From Rebecca billardiae RCC1528 (taxonomy: Eukaryota; Haptophyta): DNA of 64,000 bases. The stretch is from contig OZ251252.1 of assembly GCA_965240325.2 (NCBI GenBank), forward strand, positions 558,001 through 622,000. The letters are read 5' to 3'. How positions within the stretch are numbered: the stretch's first letter is position 1; each line of letters begins with the position of its first letter. Below the pieces are notes generated by a model. That model made no database searches. It was not told the origin of the DNA and was given only the letters and a program-made list of their open reading frames with translations. Positions 50,373-59,848 of the stretch are shown one piece after another. The position numbers and the translations under genes are program-made.

Positions 50373-52223
50373 TCAGCAGACTCCGACTCGAGCCCGCCAC
50401 GCCGTCTCGACGCGCGTGGGCGTGGCCATATCATCAGTCGGTTGGACGGGCTTGCCTTGGCCGAGCGCTGCCGAGTGCATGCCGCACGAGTGCACTGCGC
50501 CGTCAGCACTCACAAACAGCGCGTGAGTACCGCCGAACGAGCATTGCACCACGCGCTCGTGAGAGAGGGCATGCACGCGCTCCGGCGCCATCACATTCTC
50601 GTCGAGGCGCCCAGGCCCAAGGCCCAGGTGGCCGAAGTGGTTTTTGCCAAACACGTGCACGCCGCCGTCCGCGCCCAGGACCGCGCTGCAGTGTGGGCTA
50701 GCGCTGCTGCGCACGGCGCGCATGCCTGCTAGCGCCTCAATCTGCCTGGGCCGCGATTGGTCGGCCATGTCACCGTACCCAAGTTTGGCGTGCCCCTCGC
50801 CACATGAGTGCACGCCGCCAGCGGTGTCCACCACGAGGCTGTGGTAGTCGCCCGCGCTCACGTGCACGGCGCGCACGCCCGCGAGCGCCTCGATGCACCT
50901 CGGCGTGTGCTGCTCCTGCTTGTCACCGTGGCCGAGCTGGCCGAAGTACCCGTGGCCACACGAGTACACGGCGCCCTGCGTCGAGAGCAGCAACGTGTGC
51001 AAATCACCCGCGGCCACGCCGCCCACGCGCACGCCACTCAGCGCCTCGATGCGCGTGGGCACCGGCCGCTCCCGAGTGTCACCGTGGCCAAGCTGGCCAT
51101 TGCCGTTGAAGCCCCAGCTGTATGCCACGCCGGCGGCGGTGAGCGCGAGGCTGTACTCGCCACCGGCGGAAATAGCAACAATGACCTCCCCCAGCAGCGT
51201 GTCCACGCGCGCAAACGCCCCACGCCCACGGCAGTCGCCGAGCCCAAGCCACCCAGCTCCGTTCTCGCCGCAGCCGTACACGGCGCCGGCCTCGCTCAGC
51301 GCGAGCAGGTGTTGGCGGCCGGCTGCCACCGCGACCACGCACACCGCGGACAGCGACGCCACGCGTGTCGGCACGCACACGGGCGGCATCAGCTGCCCGT
51401 GAGAAATGGCGAGCGGCGCGAAGAGCCCGGGGACCACCTCCTCGTCCTCGTCGTCGCTCTCCGACTCCGACTGATCAGGCACCAACACCTCGCCGCACGT
51501 GTGCAGCCCGCCCTCAGCGTCCACAAACGCGCTGAAGTTGTCGTCGCCAAACGCGACGCAACACGCGGCGACGCACGCGTGCCGCGCGCTCATCTCCAGC
51601 ACGCGCTCGCGCTCGAGCAGCTCGGCCGTCCACGTGCGCGGCAGCGTCGGCAGCGCGCGCTCGTGCCCGCGCGCGCGCACGCGCTCGCGCAGCGCGTGCT
51701 CGACAGCCGAGCCGCTGCCTGGCGCGCCGCGGAAGAGGCGTGATGCAGCATTGGCCGCGGCGAGATCGCGAGCGCTACCGAGGTGGACGAGCACGCGCAC
51801 GATCAGGTCAAAGGGCAGCGCGGCAAAAGCAGGCCCCGACGCCTCCAGCACGGCTGCGCTGCCGCGGCGCGCCCCATCCCGCCCCGCGCCGCCCGAGGGC
51901 CGCGCGAGCGTGACAGGGCCCGCTGCGACAGCCACGTGGCGCGACGCGCCGAACCGGCGTACGCCAGCGTACATCGTTGTCGCAGACGACACCTGGGTGG
52001 TGCGCCCGCAGCCGGCGCGGCCGCAGCGCACGGCACAGCACTCGGACGCGAGCGCGCGCTCGAAGAGGCACACGTTGTGCGCGACGTGCTCCGCGCCGCA
52101 TGCGAGCGTGGCCCACGGCTGCGAGCCGATGCGCTCGCCGCACAGGACACAGGTGCAGTCGTCGGGCGTTGGGCTCGGCGCCGAGGGCGTCTCGCCGTCG
52201 TGCGCACCCGGCGTGCGCTCCAT
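50373..52223 (-). CDS. zinc-finger / F-box-like / RCC1-repeat protein
   Basis: 616 aa, single exon. The N-terminus has a Cys/His cluster (CTCVLCGERIG, LACGAEHVAHNVC, SECCAVRCGRAGC) like a RING or other zinc finger. It is followed by an F-box-like segment (FAALPFDLIVRVLVHLGSAR) and, after an acidic stretch (ESESDDEDEE), by about six or seven RCC1 blades (YSWGFNGNGQLGHGDTRERP, YSCGHGYFGQLGHGDKQEQH, VFGKNHFGHLGLG) forming a beta-propeller. The architecture suggests a ubiquitin-ligase adaptor or a chromatin/Ran-related factor; function is inferred from domains only. Confidence 0.8.
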   Translation of the reverse strand: MERTPGAHDGETPSAPSPTPDDCTCVLCGERIGSQPWATLACGAEHVAHNVCLFERALASECCAVRCGRAGCGRTTQVSSATTMYAGVRRFGASRHVAVAAGPVTLARPSGGAGRDGARRGSAAVLEASGPAFAALPFDLIVRVLVHLGSARDLAAANAASRLFRGAPGSGSAVEHALRERVRARGHERALPTLPRTWTAELLERERVLEMSARHACVAACCVAFGDDNFSAFVDAEGGLHTCGEVLVPDQSESESDDEDEEVVPGLFAPLAISHGQLMPPVCVPTRVASLSAVCVVAVAAGRQHLLALSEAGAVYGCGENGAGWLGLGDCRGRGAFARVDTLLGEVIVAISAGGEYSLALTAAGVAYSWGFNGNGQLGHGDTRERPVPTRIEALSGVRVGGVAAGDLHTLLLSTQGAVYSCGHGYFGQLGHGDKQEQHTPRCIEALAGVRAVHVSAGDYHSLVVDTAGGVHSCGEGHAKLGYGDMADQSRPRQIEALAGMRAVRSSASPHCSAVLGADGGVHVFGKNHFGHLGLGPGRLDENVMAPERVHALSHERVVQCSFGGTHALFVSADGAVHSCGMHSAALGQGKPVQPTDDMATPTRVETAWRARVGVC

Positions 52224-53170
52224 GCGTCGTCGACGACGACGTACGCGCGTGAGCTAGTAGTAGTCGTCAAAGCGGGGCCGGCGCGGCTTGGCGTGCGCAC
52301 TGAGGGCGACGACGGTTGGTCATGGGCGGTGACAGTTGGCGGGTGACAGACAGTTTGAAGTCGAGAAGGTGAATGGTGATGCCAGGTGAGTGACAGTTCA
52401 CAGTTGCCGTTGGCGGGCGTCAATCTCGCCTGAGCGTTTACGGAGCTGGTAGTGGTGGCGATTATTGCACGGTCCATCTAGCTGTCGTGAAGTGGTTGCG
52501 CTAACTGACACGGGTGCGACGCAGCAGCCAAGGCAGTAAGTGCTTGCAGCTTGATGCAGAGCAGCGGCGGTTTGCCGCCGCCCTCGGCCGCACCGCGTGA
52601 CCGCCCGAGTCCGACCCGCGCCTGCTGCTCACAGTCTGCGAGTAGTTCGACTGACCGGGTCCGGCGACCCGCGCCGCGGCGGCCTGGGACCGCCGGGCGG
52701 CCCGGGCCGTGCATCGAGTACGCTGTGTCGCGACACAGACGACGTACTACACATATATATATATATATGCGCGCGCACTGCCGTGCACCGCAAGCTAGTG
52801 ACCCCTGTGTCATCACTGAGGCGAAGTAAGGCATCACGCCGCACGCGGCTCACGCAGTCAGCAAGGCCGGTGGGCGGTACGGTGAAGGCTGTGAGTGCTG
52901 TGACCGCGCCTGTCGCTGACTCGCTGAGTTAGAACTAGATAGAAGCCCGGAGCCCGGAGAGTGACAATAACTGACGACAGCATCCTTCGCCGCCACATTG
53001 TCAGCAACGCAGCGCCTCATACACGAGAATGCGCGACGAATCGGACGTGCCATCACTCTACTCCGGACTAGCGCCGGCGCCCGCACCAGCTGGCAAGCCG
53101 CCATTGTACAGCGTTTTGGCGAGTAGTGTCGCCGGTGGGCTCTCGTAGAAATAAAACAGGCCTACTATTA
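52224..53170. other. intergenic, no supported gene
   Basis: 5' flank of the RCC1 gene and 3' flank of the PAN-like gene. A TA tract lies at about 52752-52769. No gene is visible. Confidence 0.5.
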
Positions 53171-54145
53171 TCACCAGTTGGCGCGAGCAGAGGGCGTGTC
53201 TGTGCTCACCTCCGTCCCGGCGCGCACGACGACGCCTGCGGCCCAGTCGACGTACTCGCCCGCCGCCGGATGCGACTTCCGGTACGCGTCCGTGTACTTG
53301 CCCTTCATGTTGACCTGTGGGCGGTTCGGGTCGTCCTGGTGCTTGAGCCAGCACTGGCCGGTCATGTCGCCGGGCGGCAGCGCGGCGGGCGCGAAGCACT
53401 TTGGCTTCGGGCAGAAGACGTAGACGTTGCACACGAACCACGCTGGCGCGACGGGCTTCCACGCCTTGCACGCCTGCGCGCACTCCTCCAGCGTCGCCGT
53501 GTGGTGCCCGGACCCCCACCGGAGTGCGTAACCGTCAAGGTCGAGGTGCTCAAAGCTCCTCACCTCGCGCGCCGCCTCGAACTCTGCCAGGCCGGCCTCC
53601 TTGCCGCCCTGCGCGAGCGCCCGCTGGATGGCGCGCGGCACGTCCTTCGGCTCCTTCGCGCGCGTCGCCCGCAGCGCCTGCACCGCCCGCTGCGCGCTGA
53701 AGCCGCCCTCGATCATGCCCTGCACCACGTTGGACGGAAACGGCAGCCCGCACTCGGTGAGCGCGCTGCACCAAGTCGTCCAGAAGCGGCCGCACCACTC
53801 CTTGCACGCGGCGTTCGAGGCTTGCGCGACCGGCGTGGGCGTGGGTGTGGGCTCGGGCACCGGCGCGGGCACGGGCGTGACGGCGCCCGTACCCACGCCC
53901 GTACCCATGGGCGTGGGTACGGGCGCTGTCACGGGTAAGGATTCGGGCACCGCTGCGATCGCCGCGGCCTGCGGGGCTGCGGCCGTCACCCTGTGCGCAG
54001 CGCTGAGGAAGGGAGGCGACGTTATCAAGAAGACCATGCCCACGGTGCAGCCGAAGAAGGCCAAAATGTGCTTCCTCCGCGGACCCGTGCGTGCAAGTTG
54101 CTCCACGTCGTCTATTGCATCGAGCACGATGCGATCGGCAGCCAT
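53171..54145 (-). CDS. type-II membrane protein with PAN/apple-like Cys-rich domain
   Basis: From the ATG at 54145 the frame encodes 324 aa. A short cytosolic N-terminus precedes one hydrophobic span (residues 27-47, HILAFFGCTVGMVFLITSPP), then a Pro/Thr/Val-rich linker (VPAPVPEPTPTPTP) and a lumenal or extracellular part. This part has CKEWCGRFWTTWCSALTECG and a PAN-like section (ALRWGSGHHTATLEECAQAC, WFVCNVYVFCPKPKC, GQCWLKHQDDP). PAN-type domains bind protein or carbohydrate. No enzyme motif is seen. The start was chosen because the next upstream Met would run into the divergent gene 40 bp away. Confidence 0.65.
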   Translation of the reverse strand: MAADRIVLDAIDDVEQLARTGPRRKHILAFFGCTVGMVFLITSPPFLSAAHRVTAAAPQAAAIAAVPESLPVTAPVPTPMGTGVGTGAVTPVPAPVPEPTPTPTPVAQASNAACKEWCGRFWTTWCSALTECGLPFPSNVVQGMIEGGFSAQRAVQALRATRAKEPKDVPRAIQRALAQGGKEAGLAEFEAAREVRSFEHLDLDGYALRWGSGHHTATLEECAQACKAWKPVAPAWFVCNVYVFCPKPKCFAPAALPPGDMTGQCWLKHQDDPNRPQVNMKGKYTDAYRKSHPAAGEYVDWAAGVVVRAGTEVSTDTPSARANW

Positions 54146-54185
54146 CGTGACTGGGGCCGCACGCACGGTGCCGACAGTCGGCGAA
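54146..54185. promoter_or_regulatory. very short divergent intergenic region (PAN-like / glycosyltransferase-like)
   Basis: Only 40 bp lie between the two chosen start codons, so either the transcripts overlap at their 5' ends or one start lies further in. Confidence 0.4.
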
Positions 54186-55298
54186 ATGACGATGACGGCC
54201 GCCATGAGGTGGGTGATCCTCTCCCTCCTGCTCGGGGCGGCCGCGTCGCGCGGACGCAAGCCGCCAAAGGCCTCGGCGCCCCTGCCGCATGTGTACGAGC
54301 CCGAGGAGGGCGACACGCGGCCGCGGGTCGCACTGTGCATCGTCGGGCTCTTCCGCGACCATCGCGAGCGCGTGCTGCCGTCGCTGCGGCGCGTGCTGTT
54401 CAACTCGACTGAGTGGAGGCTGGACGTGTTCATCGAGACGTGGACGACGATCGGCGCGACGCGCATGCAGCGCCTGCACGCGCGCTCCGACGAGACCGGC
54501 CAGATCCTCGACCCGCAGTGGATGCGCGAGTACCCCAACCTCCTCTCCCTACACGTCGAGCGCACGCCCAGGAACGTCTCGCGGCACTTCCACGGCATCG
54601 ACCTGCCGCCCGTGCTGGCGTCGCACAACCCGCAGAGCTTCGGCTCGACGCTCCCCAACCTGCGCCGCATGTACCAGTGCAACGAGGCCAAGCGCGCGTG
54701 GGAGGACGCCAACGGCTTCGCGTACGACGCGGTGATCAAAACGCGGCCAGACTACGTGTGCGGCGGCTCGAGGTGGCTGGCGCTCCTCACGGCGCTGCGG
54801 CTCGTGCTGCGGCACGGGCGCGAGCCGGCGGCGCAGCCGTACCCGTTCTTCCACGAGCACTCGTGGCCGCACGTCATGGTCTCCGACAAGTTCGCCATCG
54901 GCACCTCGCGCGCGATGGACTACTACATGTCAGCGTGGACGGCGCTGCCGCGGCTGTTCAGCAGCCAGCGGCTGTCTGACGCGCAGGGGCACCGCAACCA
55001 CCTGATCGGCGAGCGGCTGCTCAAGGTGTACATGCGCGCCGCGCCGTTCGACCACATGCAGACGTTCTGCTGCCAGTCGCCGCGCAAGCACCACAAGCTC
55101 GGCCGGTGCAAGCGCGACTACGCGCCGGGCGGCGTGATGCATGCCCTGTTTCACAAGAACAGGCCTGCAGAGCTGCTACCTGCGGCGGTGAGCGCGGGCG
55201 GCGGAGAGGACGGCGTGGATGACGATGGCGTCCCGGTGCCGGCTGACGCGCCCCGGCTTGGGCTGGATGAGCTGGCGGAGGGCGGGCGTCAGAGGTGA
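54186..55298 (+). CDS. secreted or Golgi glycosyltransferase-like protein
   Basis: 370 aa from 54186; the second Met at 54204 (MRWVILSLLLGAAASRG) begins a clean signal peptide. The body has RVALCIVGLFRDHRERVLPS, LDVFIETWTT, FAYDAVIKTRPDYVCGG, FHEHSWPHVMVSDKFAIGTS and a C-terminal Cys/His region (FCCQSPRKHHKLGRCKRDY). The 'DVFI-TW ... YD-VIKTRPD' pattern is seen in algal and viral glycosyltransferase-like proteins of unclear specificity. Two N-x-S/T sequons (NST, NVS) fit the secretory route. The enzyme class is a tentative call and no donor can be named. Confidence 0.6.
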   Translation: MTMTAAMRWVILSLLLGAAASRGRKPPKASAPLPHVYEPEEGDTRPRVALCIVGLFRDHRERVLPSLRRVLFNSTEWRLDVFIETWTTIGATRMQRLHARSDETGQILDPQWMREYPNLLSLHVERTPRNVSRHFHGIDLPPVLASHNPQSFGSTLPNLRRMYQCNEAKRAWEDANGFAYDAVIKTRPDYVCGGSRWLALLTALRLVLRHGREPAAQPYPFFHEHSWPHVMVSDKFAIGTSRAMDYYMSAWTALPRLFSSQRLSDAQGHRNHLIGERLLKVYMRAAPFDHMQTFCCQSPRKHHKLGRCKRDYAPGGVMHALFHKNRPAELLPAAVSAGGGEDGVDDDGVPVPADAPRLGLDELAEGGRQR

Positions 55299-55779
55299 CG
55301 GGTGGCGAGTCTTCGGCCGCCCCCGTACTACTCCCTCGTCAGTGCGGCCAGTCTCACGGCACGACCGCGCTCTCATCAGTGCGAGCGCCGGAGCGCGCAG
55401 CGCCGAGCCCGGGCCCGGGCCCGCGGGGCCCCGGGGCCCCGCCCCCGGGCCGTGGCCGGGGGCCCGGTGGCCGCGGTTTCACGGCGGACGGACTCATCAT
55501 AGCCGCCGTGATGACAATTATGCGCGCGTCGTTATCGTCTGATGGTGCCAACTAATTGACTATAATTATATACTCGCGACATCACGATCGCGTCGTCGTC
55601 GTCGTGCGACGAATGAGCAGCCGCCTGCTACTCGGATGCGCGCGCATCGCTGAGCATCAGTGCCAAGGGCGGTGCCCAGCGCTGGCTACCGAGCAGCCTG
55701 AGCAGGCGTAGCCGTACGCGCCACGTGGAGCTCTAAGCGGCTGCACGCGCAGGCGCGCCTGCCGCCCGTGGGTGACTGC
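55299..55779. other. intergenic between convergent genes, GC palindromes
   Basis: Contains extreme CCCGGGCCCGGG/GGGGCCCCGGGG palindromic sequence at about 55405-55465 and a GTCGTCGTCGTCGT run near 55595. No gene is visible. Confidence 0.5.
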
Positions 55780-57828
55780 TCACAGTCGGCTGCGCGGCGC
55801 AGGCCCACCGCCGGACGTCGGCGTGGGCGCGGCATCGAGGACGGCCCCGATCATCGCAAGCGCCTCGGCCACCGCGTCGCCAAATCTGGCCACGTCGGGC
55901 ACGCCCGAGCCCGCCTCGCCCTCGCGAGCACGCACGGCGCCGCCCGCGAGCGCGGTGATGTTCAGAGTGAACCCGCGAGCGTCATAGACGTACCCGAGGC
56001 CGTACCCGTTTGGAACGACCGGGCCGAAACCGAATGCGCTGAGGGCGGGCGAGCGCAGGCACGAGGTGGAGAGCACCGAGGCGCACGCGCGCGCCCACGC
56101 CGGGTCCGTGTACAGCGCGGGCAGCCCCCCTTCTGCCCGCTCCTGCGCCAGCCCCAGCAGCGCCTGCAGGTGGCGCTCGTGGCCGAGGCCCGCCTGGCAG
56201 AATCGGACGGTCTCGGCGTGCGCGCGGCACGCGGCGGCGAGGGCCGGGAGCAGCGCGGGGCTCGCGCCGCGCGTGCGCAGCGCGAGCGCGACGAAGGCGC
56301 GCGACTCGTCGCTCACCGCCCGGATCGTCTCGGTCCGGCCGTGCCGGAACGCCTGCGTCGAGCACGCCTCGTACACGGACGCGGCGGGCAGGCCTTCGGC
56401 GCCGTCCGCGCCGCCGTCCGCGCCGTCCGCGCGGCCGTGCTCGAGCGCGTCGGCGAGCTGGAAGGACATCTGCACGACGGCGTCGAGGCCGAGGCCATGC
56501 GCGCGCGTGCGCGCCGACGTCCACCCGTCGAACCGCCGCATCTGCTGCGCGAGCTCGGCCCGCATGCCTCGCGCGTGCGCGCCGGCCGCGCGCACAGTCG
56601 GCTCGAGCGAGGGCGGCACTGTGAGCGCCAGTGCGCTGGGCGCGCGCGAGGGTGCTGCGCCCGGCTCGGCTGAGGGCGCGCCGTGCGCAGCGGCGAGCTT
56701 GTCCACGTCCTCCAGCATGCGCAGCAGCTGCACGCCGTCGTACGGCGCGTGCTCGAAGCACAGCCCCGCCTCTCCGTTCGCGTAAAGAATCAACTGCAAC
56801 TTATCGTACCAGCGGTCTGCCTCGCCGCCGGCGCGCGGCGGCGCGAGCAGCGTTTCAGACAGGGCGACGTCGAGGGCGGGCGGGGCGGAGGGGTCGAGGC
56901 AGAGCACGAGCAGCGCCTCGTCGATGCACGCGAGCGAGCCCGGGTTCGGCCCGCCCGCCTCGACGAGCGCTGCGCGCGCCGCGGCCCACTCGTCGCGCTC
57001 GAGAGCGGTGAGGTTTCCCACGCAGCGGTGCGGAGGCGCGGCGACCGCAGCGCCCGCGCTGGCGCTCGCGCCACGCGTGGGCGCGCCGCCGCCGTCCTCC
57101 TCGCAGATGGCGTGCAGCACGGCGCGCAGCGTGGTCGGCGGCACGGGCTCGTCGGCCTCGGTGAGCACGTCCACCGCATAGAAGGCGCCTCGGCGCAGCA
57201 CGACCACGTGCCGGGGCGCGAGCGCGGTGCTAAACTGATCGGGACCGCCGGCGCGCGGGAGCCGCGCAGTGCCGAGCACGTGCGCGAGCGAGTTCATGCA
57301 GCGCGCGCTGCCGTCGCGGCCGAGCTCGAGGTCGAGCTCGCCGTGGCGAAGGAGGGCACTCCACCGCCCGACCGCCGAGAGCAGCGTCGACGCGCGCCAC
57401 AGCGGGTCCTCCGCGGCCCACGGCACGGACCGCAGCACGACGGCAGGATTCGAATTGACGGGCACCGGCGCGCGCGGGCCGAGGTACGCGATGTCGTACC
57501 AGCGCGACTCGATGTACGACGAGGCGGCTGGGAGAGCAGCATCGCGCGCGAGCAGCTCGGACTGCAGCGCGCGGCCCTCGCCGCTCTCGAACGCCGCGAC
57601 CGCGGCGCGAGTCGCCTCCCGAGCGCGCGCCGAGCGCTGCAGGGGCAGCGCGGCGCGAAGGTACTTGCGGCACGTGTCGGCCAGCGCGGGCACGGGCAGC
57701 CGAGGCACGCGCTGCTGATGCGCCACGTATCGCGGGTGGTGCAGCCCCGCCGCCGCGTTCGCCTGCCACCACGCCTGCGCGCGCATCTGCGCCGATGCCA
57801 CCTCGGGCCGTGCGTCGGCCACGTTCAT
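55780..57828 (-). CDS. carnitine/choline O-acyltransferase with peroxisomal PTS1
   Basis: 682 aa, single exon. Family marks are the N-terminal LADTCRKYLRAALPL, YIESRWYDIAYLGPR, the catalytic His in LCFEHAPYDGVQ (canonical EHxxxDG), the substrate-site VYEACSTQAFRHGRTETIR and FGFGPVVPNGYGLGYVYD near the end. The last three residues are SRL, a peroxisomal targeting tripeptide, so a carnitine acetyl/acyl transferase exporting acyl groups from peroxisomal beta-oxidation is the likely role. No N-terminal mitochondrial presequence stands out. It is divergent from the plastid protein gene, with 59 bp between start codons. Confidence 0.88.
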   Translation of the reverse strand: MNVADARPEVASAQMRAQAWWQANAAAGLHHPRYVAHQQRVPRLPVPALADTCRKYLRAALPLQRSARAREATRAAVAAFESGEGRALQSELLARDAALPAASSYIESRWYDIAYLGPRAPVPVNSNPAVVLRSVPWAAEDPLWRASTLLSAVGRWSALLRHGELDLELGRDGSARCMNSLAHVLGTARLPRAGGPDQFSTALAPRHVVVLRRGAFYAVDVLTEADEPVPPTTLRAVLHAICEEDGGGAPTRGASASAGAAVAAPPHRCVGNLTALERDEWAAARAALVEAGGPNPGSLACIDEALLVLCLDPSAPPALDVALSETLLAPPRAGGEADRWYDKLQLILYANGEAGLCFEHAPYDGVQLLRMLEDVDKLAAAHGAPSAEPGAAPSRAPSALALTVPPSLEPTVRAAGAHARGMRAELAQQMRRFDGWTSARTRAHGLGLDAVVQMSFQLADALEHGRADGADGGADGAEGLPAASVYEACSTQAFRHGRTETIRAVSDESRAFVALALRTRGASPALLPALAAACRAHAETVRFCQAGLGHERHLQALLGLAQERAEGGLPALYTDPAWARACASVLSTSCLRSPALSAFGFGPVVPNGYGLGYVYDARGFTLNITALAGGAVRAREGEAGSGVPDVARFGDAVAEALAMIGAVLDAAPTPTSGGGPAPRSRL

Positions 57829-57887
57829 TCAGTCATCGGACGAGCGGCCGGACACCACCGAACAAGGGCGAACACGCTCGCAGGGCG
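57829..57887. promoter_or_regulatory. putative bidirectional promoter (carnitine acyltransferase / CCB-like)
   Basis: 59 bp between divergent start codons. The upstream frame of the plus gene is open back into the acyltransferase gene, so one start may differ. Confidence 0.4.
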
Positions 57888-58790
57888 ATGGCAGCCTCCT
57901 CATCATCGATGCGCCCGATGATGTGCCACGCACTCGTCCTGTGCGCGCTGCCGCTGGCTGCGGGCTGGGGCGGGCCGCGGGCTGTGGGCGCACGCACATC
58001 CAGCGCTCAAGCTCAAGCCCACGTTCTCGTGCGGGCCCGCCCGATCGCGGCTGCGCCCCCGCCGGTGAAGGGCAGCTATTATCGCCGCCCGGCCAAAGCG
58101 GTGGAGCGTGGCGGTGGCTTCTTCATCCCGGGCCTCGAGGGCGACAAGCTACGGCTCGCGGCGGCGTCGTTCGTCAGCGTGGCGCTCATCGCGAACCACG
58201 CCGCGAGCGAGCAGCCGATCGCGGCCTCGCAGGTCACCAGCGAGGTCATCGGCGCCGCCCTGTGCGCATGGGCGCTCGTTGGTGTTGCCGTGGACAGACT
58301 GGTCGCGGAGGTGAGCGAGCGCGGCGCGCAGGCGCGCTCCGAGGCCAGCACGGGAGGGAGCTCCGAGACGCGCGGGCTGCTCCGCATCAGCGAGAGCTGC
58401 CCGCCTGCCGCGGCCGACGGCTTCCCCTGGGTCGCGACCTGCGTGCTTGCTTCCACGCGGGGCTCGACGGCGTTGCTCGTGCGGCCGGCTGACGGCGCCG
58501 TTCTCGCGGTCTGCGGCCAGCTGGCGCGGGACGGCGCCGGGCCGGTGCTGAGCGAGCCGGCGCGTGCGGCCGTCGCCCGATGCGCAGCCGGTGGCGCAGC
58601 CGTCCTCGACGAGCCGTCCGTCGCCGAGTCGTGCGCGGTCGCATCTGCCGCTGTCTGCGCGGCCTCGCCGGAGCTCGCGCTGGTGGTGACGGCAGATGCT
58701 CCAAGCGCGTTGGCCGACGACGACCGCGAGTGGCTCAGCAAGCTCGCGGCTCGCCTCGACGGGGCCGCGATGACCGGCGGCTCTCCGTGA
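57888..58790 (+). CDS. plastid CCB2/CCB4-like cytochrome b6f cofactor-assembly protein
   Basis: 300 aa from MAASSSSMRPMMCHALVLC. The N-terminus has a signal-peptide-like core (MMCHALVLCALPLAAGWGG) followed by an Arg/Ser/Ala-rich stretch, the bipartite presequence used for import into complex plastids. Then come ERGGGFFIPGLEGDKLRLAA, a first membrane span (ASFVSVALIANHAA), a second (EVIGAALCAWALVGVAVDRL) and a soluble C-terminal domain. GGGFxIPGLEG plus two spans and a soluble part resembles the CCB2/CCB4 pair that attaches heme c' to cytochrome b6. The family call is moderate because sequence identity can only be judged by eye. Confidence 0.55.
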   Translation: MAASSSSMRPMMCHALVLCALPLAAGWGGPRAVGARTSSAQAQAHVLVRARPIAAAPPPVKGSYYRRPAKAVERGGGFFIPGLEGDKLRLAAASFVSVALIANHAASEQPIAASQVTSEVIGAALCAWALVGVAVDRLVAEVSERGAQARSEASTGGSSETRGLLRISESCPPAAADGFPWVATCVLASTRGSTALLVRPADGAVLAVCGQLARDGAGPVLSEPARAAVARCAAGGAAVLDEPSVAESCAVASAAVCAASPELALVVTADAPSALADDDREWLSKLAARLDGAAMTGGSP

Positions 58791-59614
58791 GGAGCGGCGC
58801 GGCGCGCTGCTGACTGCCGCCGCCGTGCGGTCAGTCGATCTGCTGTGGCACAAGAGTATATCCTTCGGTCTGACTGAAACCGCGCCGTGATGTATATATC
58901 ATACGCGCGCGCCCTCAGCGCTGCAGCTGAGCCACAGCTCGGCAGCGCATGAGACTGAGTCGTCGTCATGCACTGCTCAGTCGCATGCGCCGCCGCCGCC
59001 CGCGCGCCGTCGGCGAGGCCCAGCCGCGGACTCGGGCCACGACTGCGGCACGCTTACGCTAAGCCGCCACGCTCTGATAGTGACGCCGCACTGGCCGGAT
59101 AGAGTGGCAGCAGGATACGGCACGGGATTCGCGTGCGGCGCGCATCAATATATATATATATATATATACATACGGGCACGGCGGCGGCGGAGTAGAACGC
59201 GCGCTGACGATGCTGAACAGCTACACAGTGGAGAAAGATCGGGCCGAAGCCGTTTGATGAGCATGGTCGGTTGTGAGCACGCCCATTCGAATCGATGGCG
59301 CGCTCCGAGCGGCGGGCATGCGCGCATGTGTGCCGCGAGGGGGGATGCGAGGCGTCGGCCGGCTTGCCAAGGCGGTTCCCCGGGGCGGCGTCACCCTCGC
59401 CCGCCCCTCCTCGCCCACCCTCGCCCCACGGGCGGCCACACGTGAGCTGTTAAGATGACTTCACGGGGGCCGCGCGGCACGCGCGCGGAGAGGCGAGGAA
59501 GTGGTGTTTCGCGGAAAAACGTTCTATAGCATTGTGCCCAACCCATGTGGGCACCCGCTCCACAAGTTTGTACGCCGCCAAACCGCACACAGCGGCCTGA
59601 GCAGCTCCCAGACT

Positions 59615-59669
59615 AATTCTATGATTTAAAGACACAGGCACGAGGGCGCAGCTCTCCTGATTCGTCTGT
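59615..59669. repeat. 55-bp exact dispersed repeat, copy 2
   Basis: Identical to 24635-24689 and in the same orientation. The sequence on both sides differs. Confidence 0.8.
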
Positions 59670-59848
59670 AGTGGTACTGGTCGAAGCTTGCAAGTGCAGC
59701 AGTTGCAGTGGTGTGAGCGCGTTGATGTTGGTCCCCATGGCGGATGTCGTTGTTGTCGTCGTCCGGACGTCGTCAGGCCCACCAGGAAGTGCATGGGTAC
59801 GAAAACAAAGGCGAGTGAGCATGTTGGCGTCGGCCAGGCCGTCCCCTA

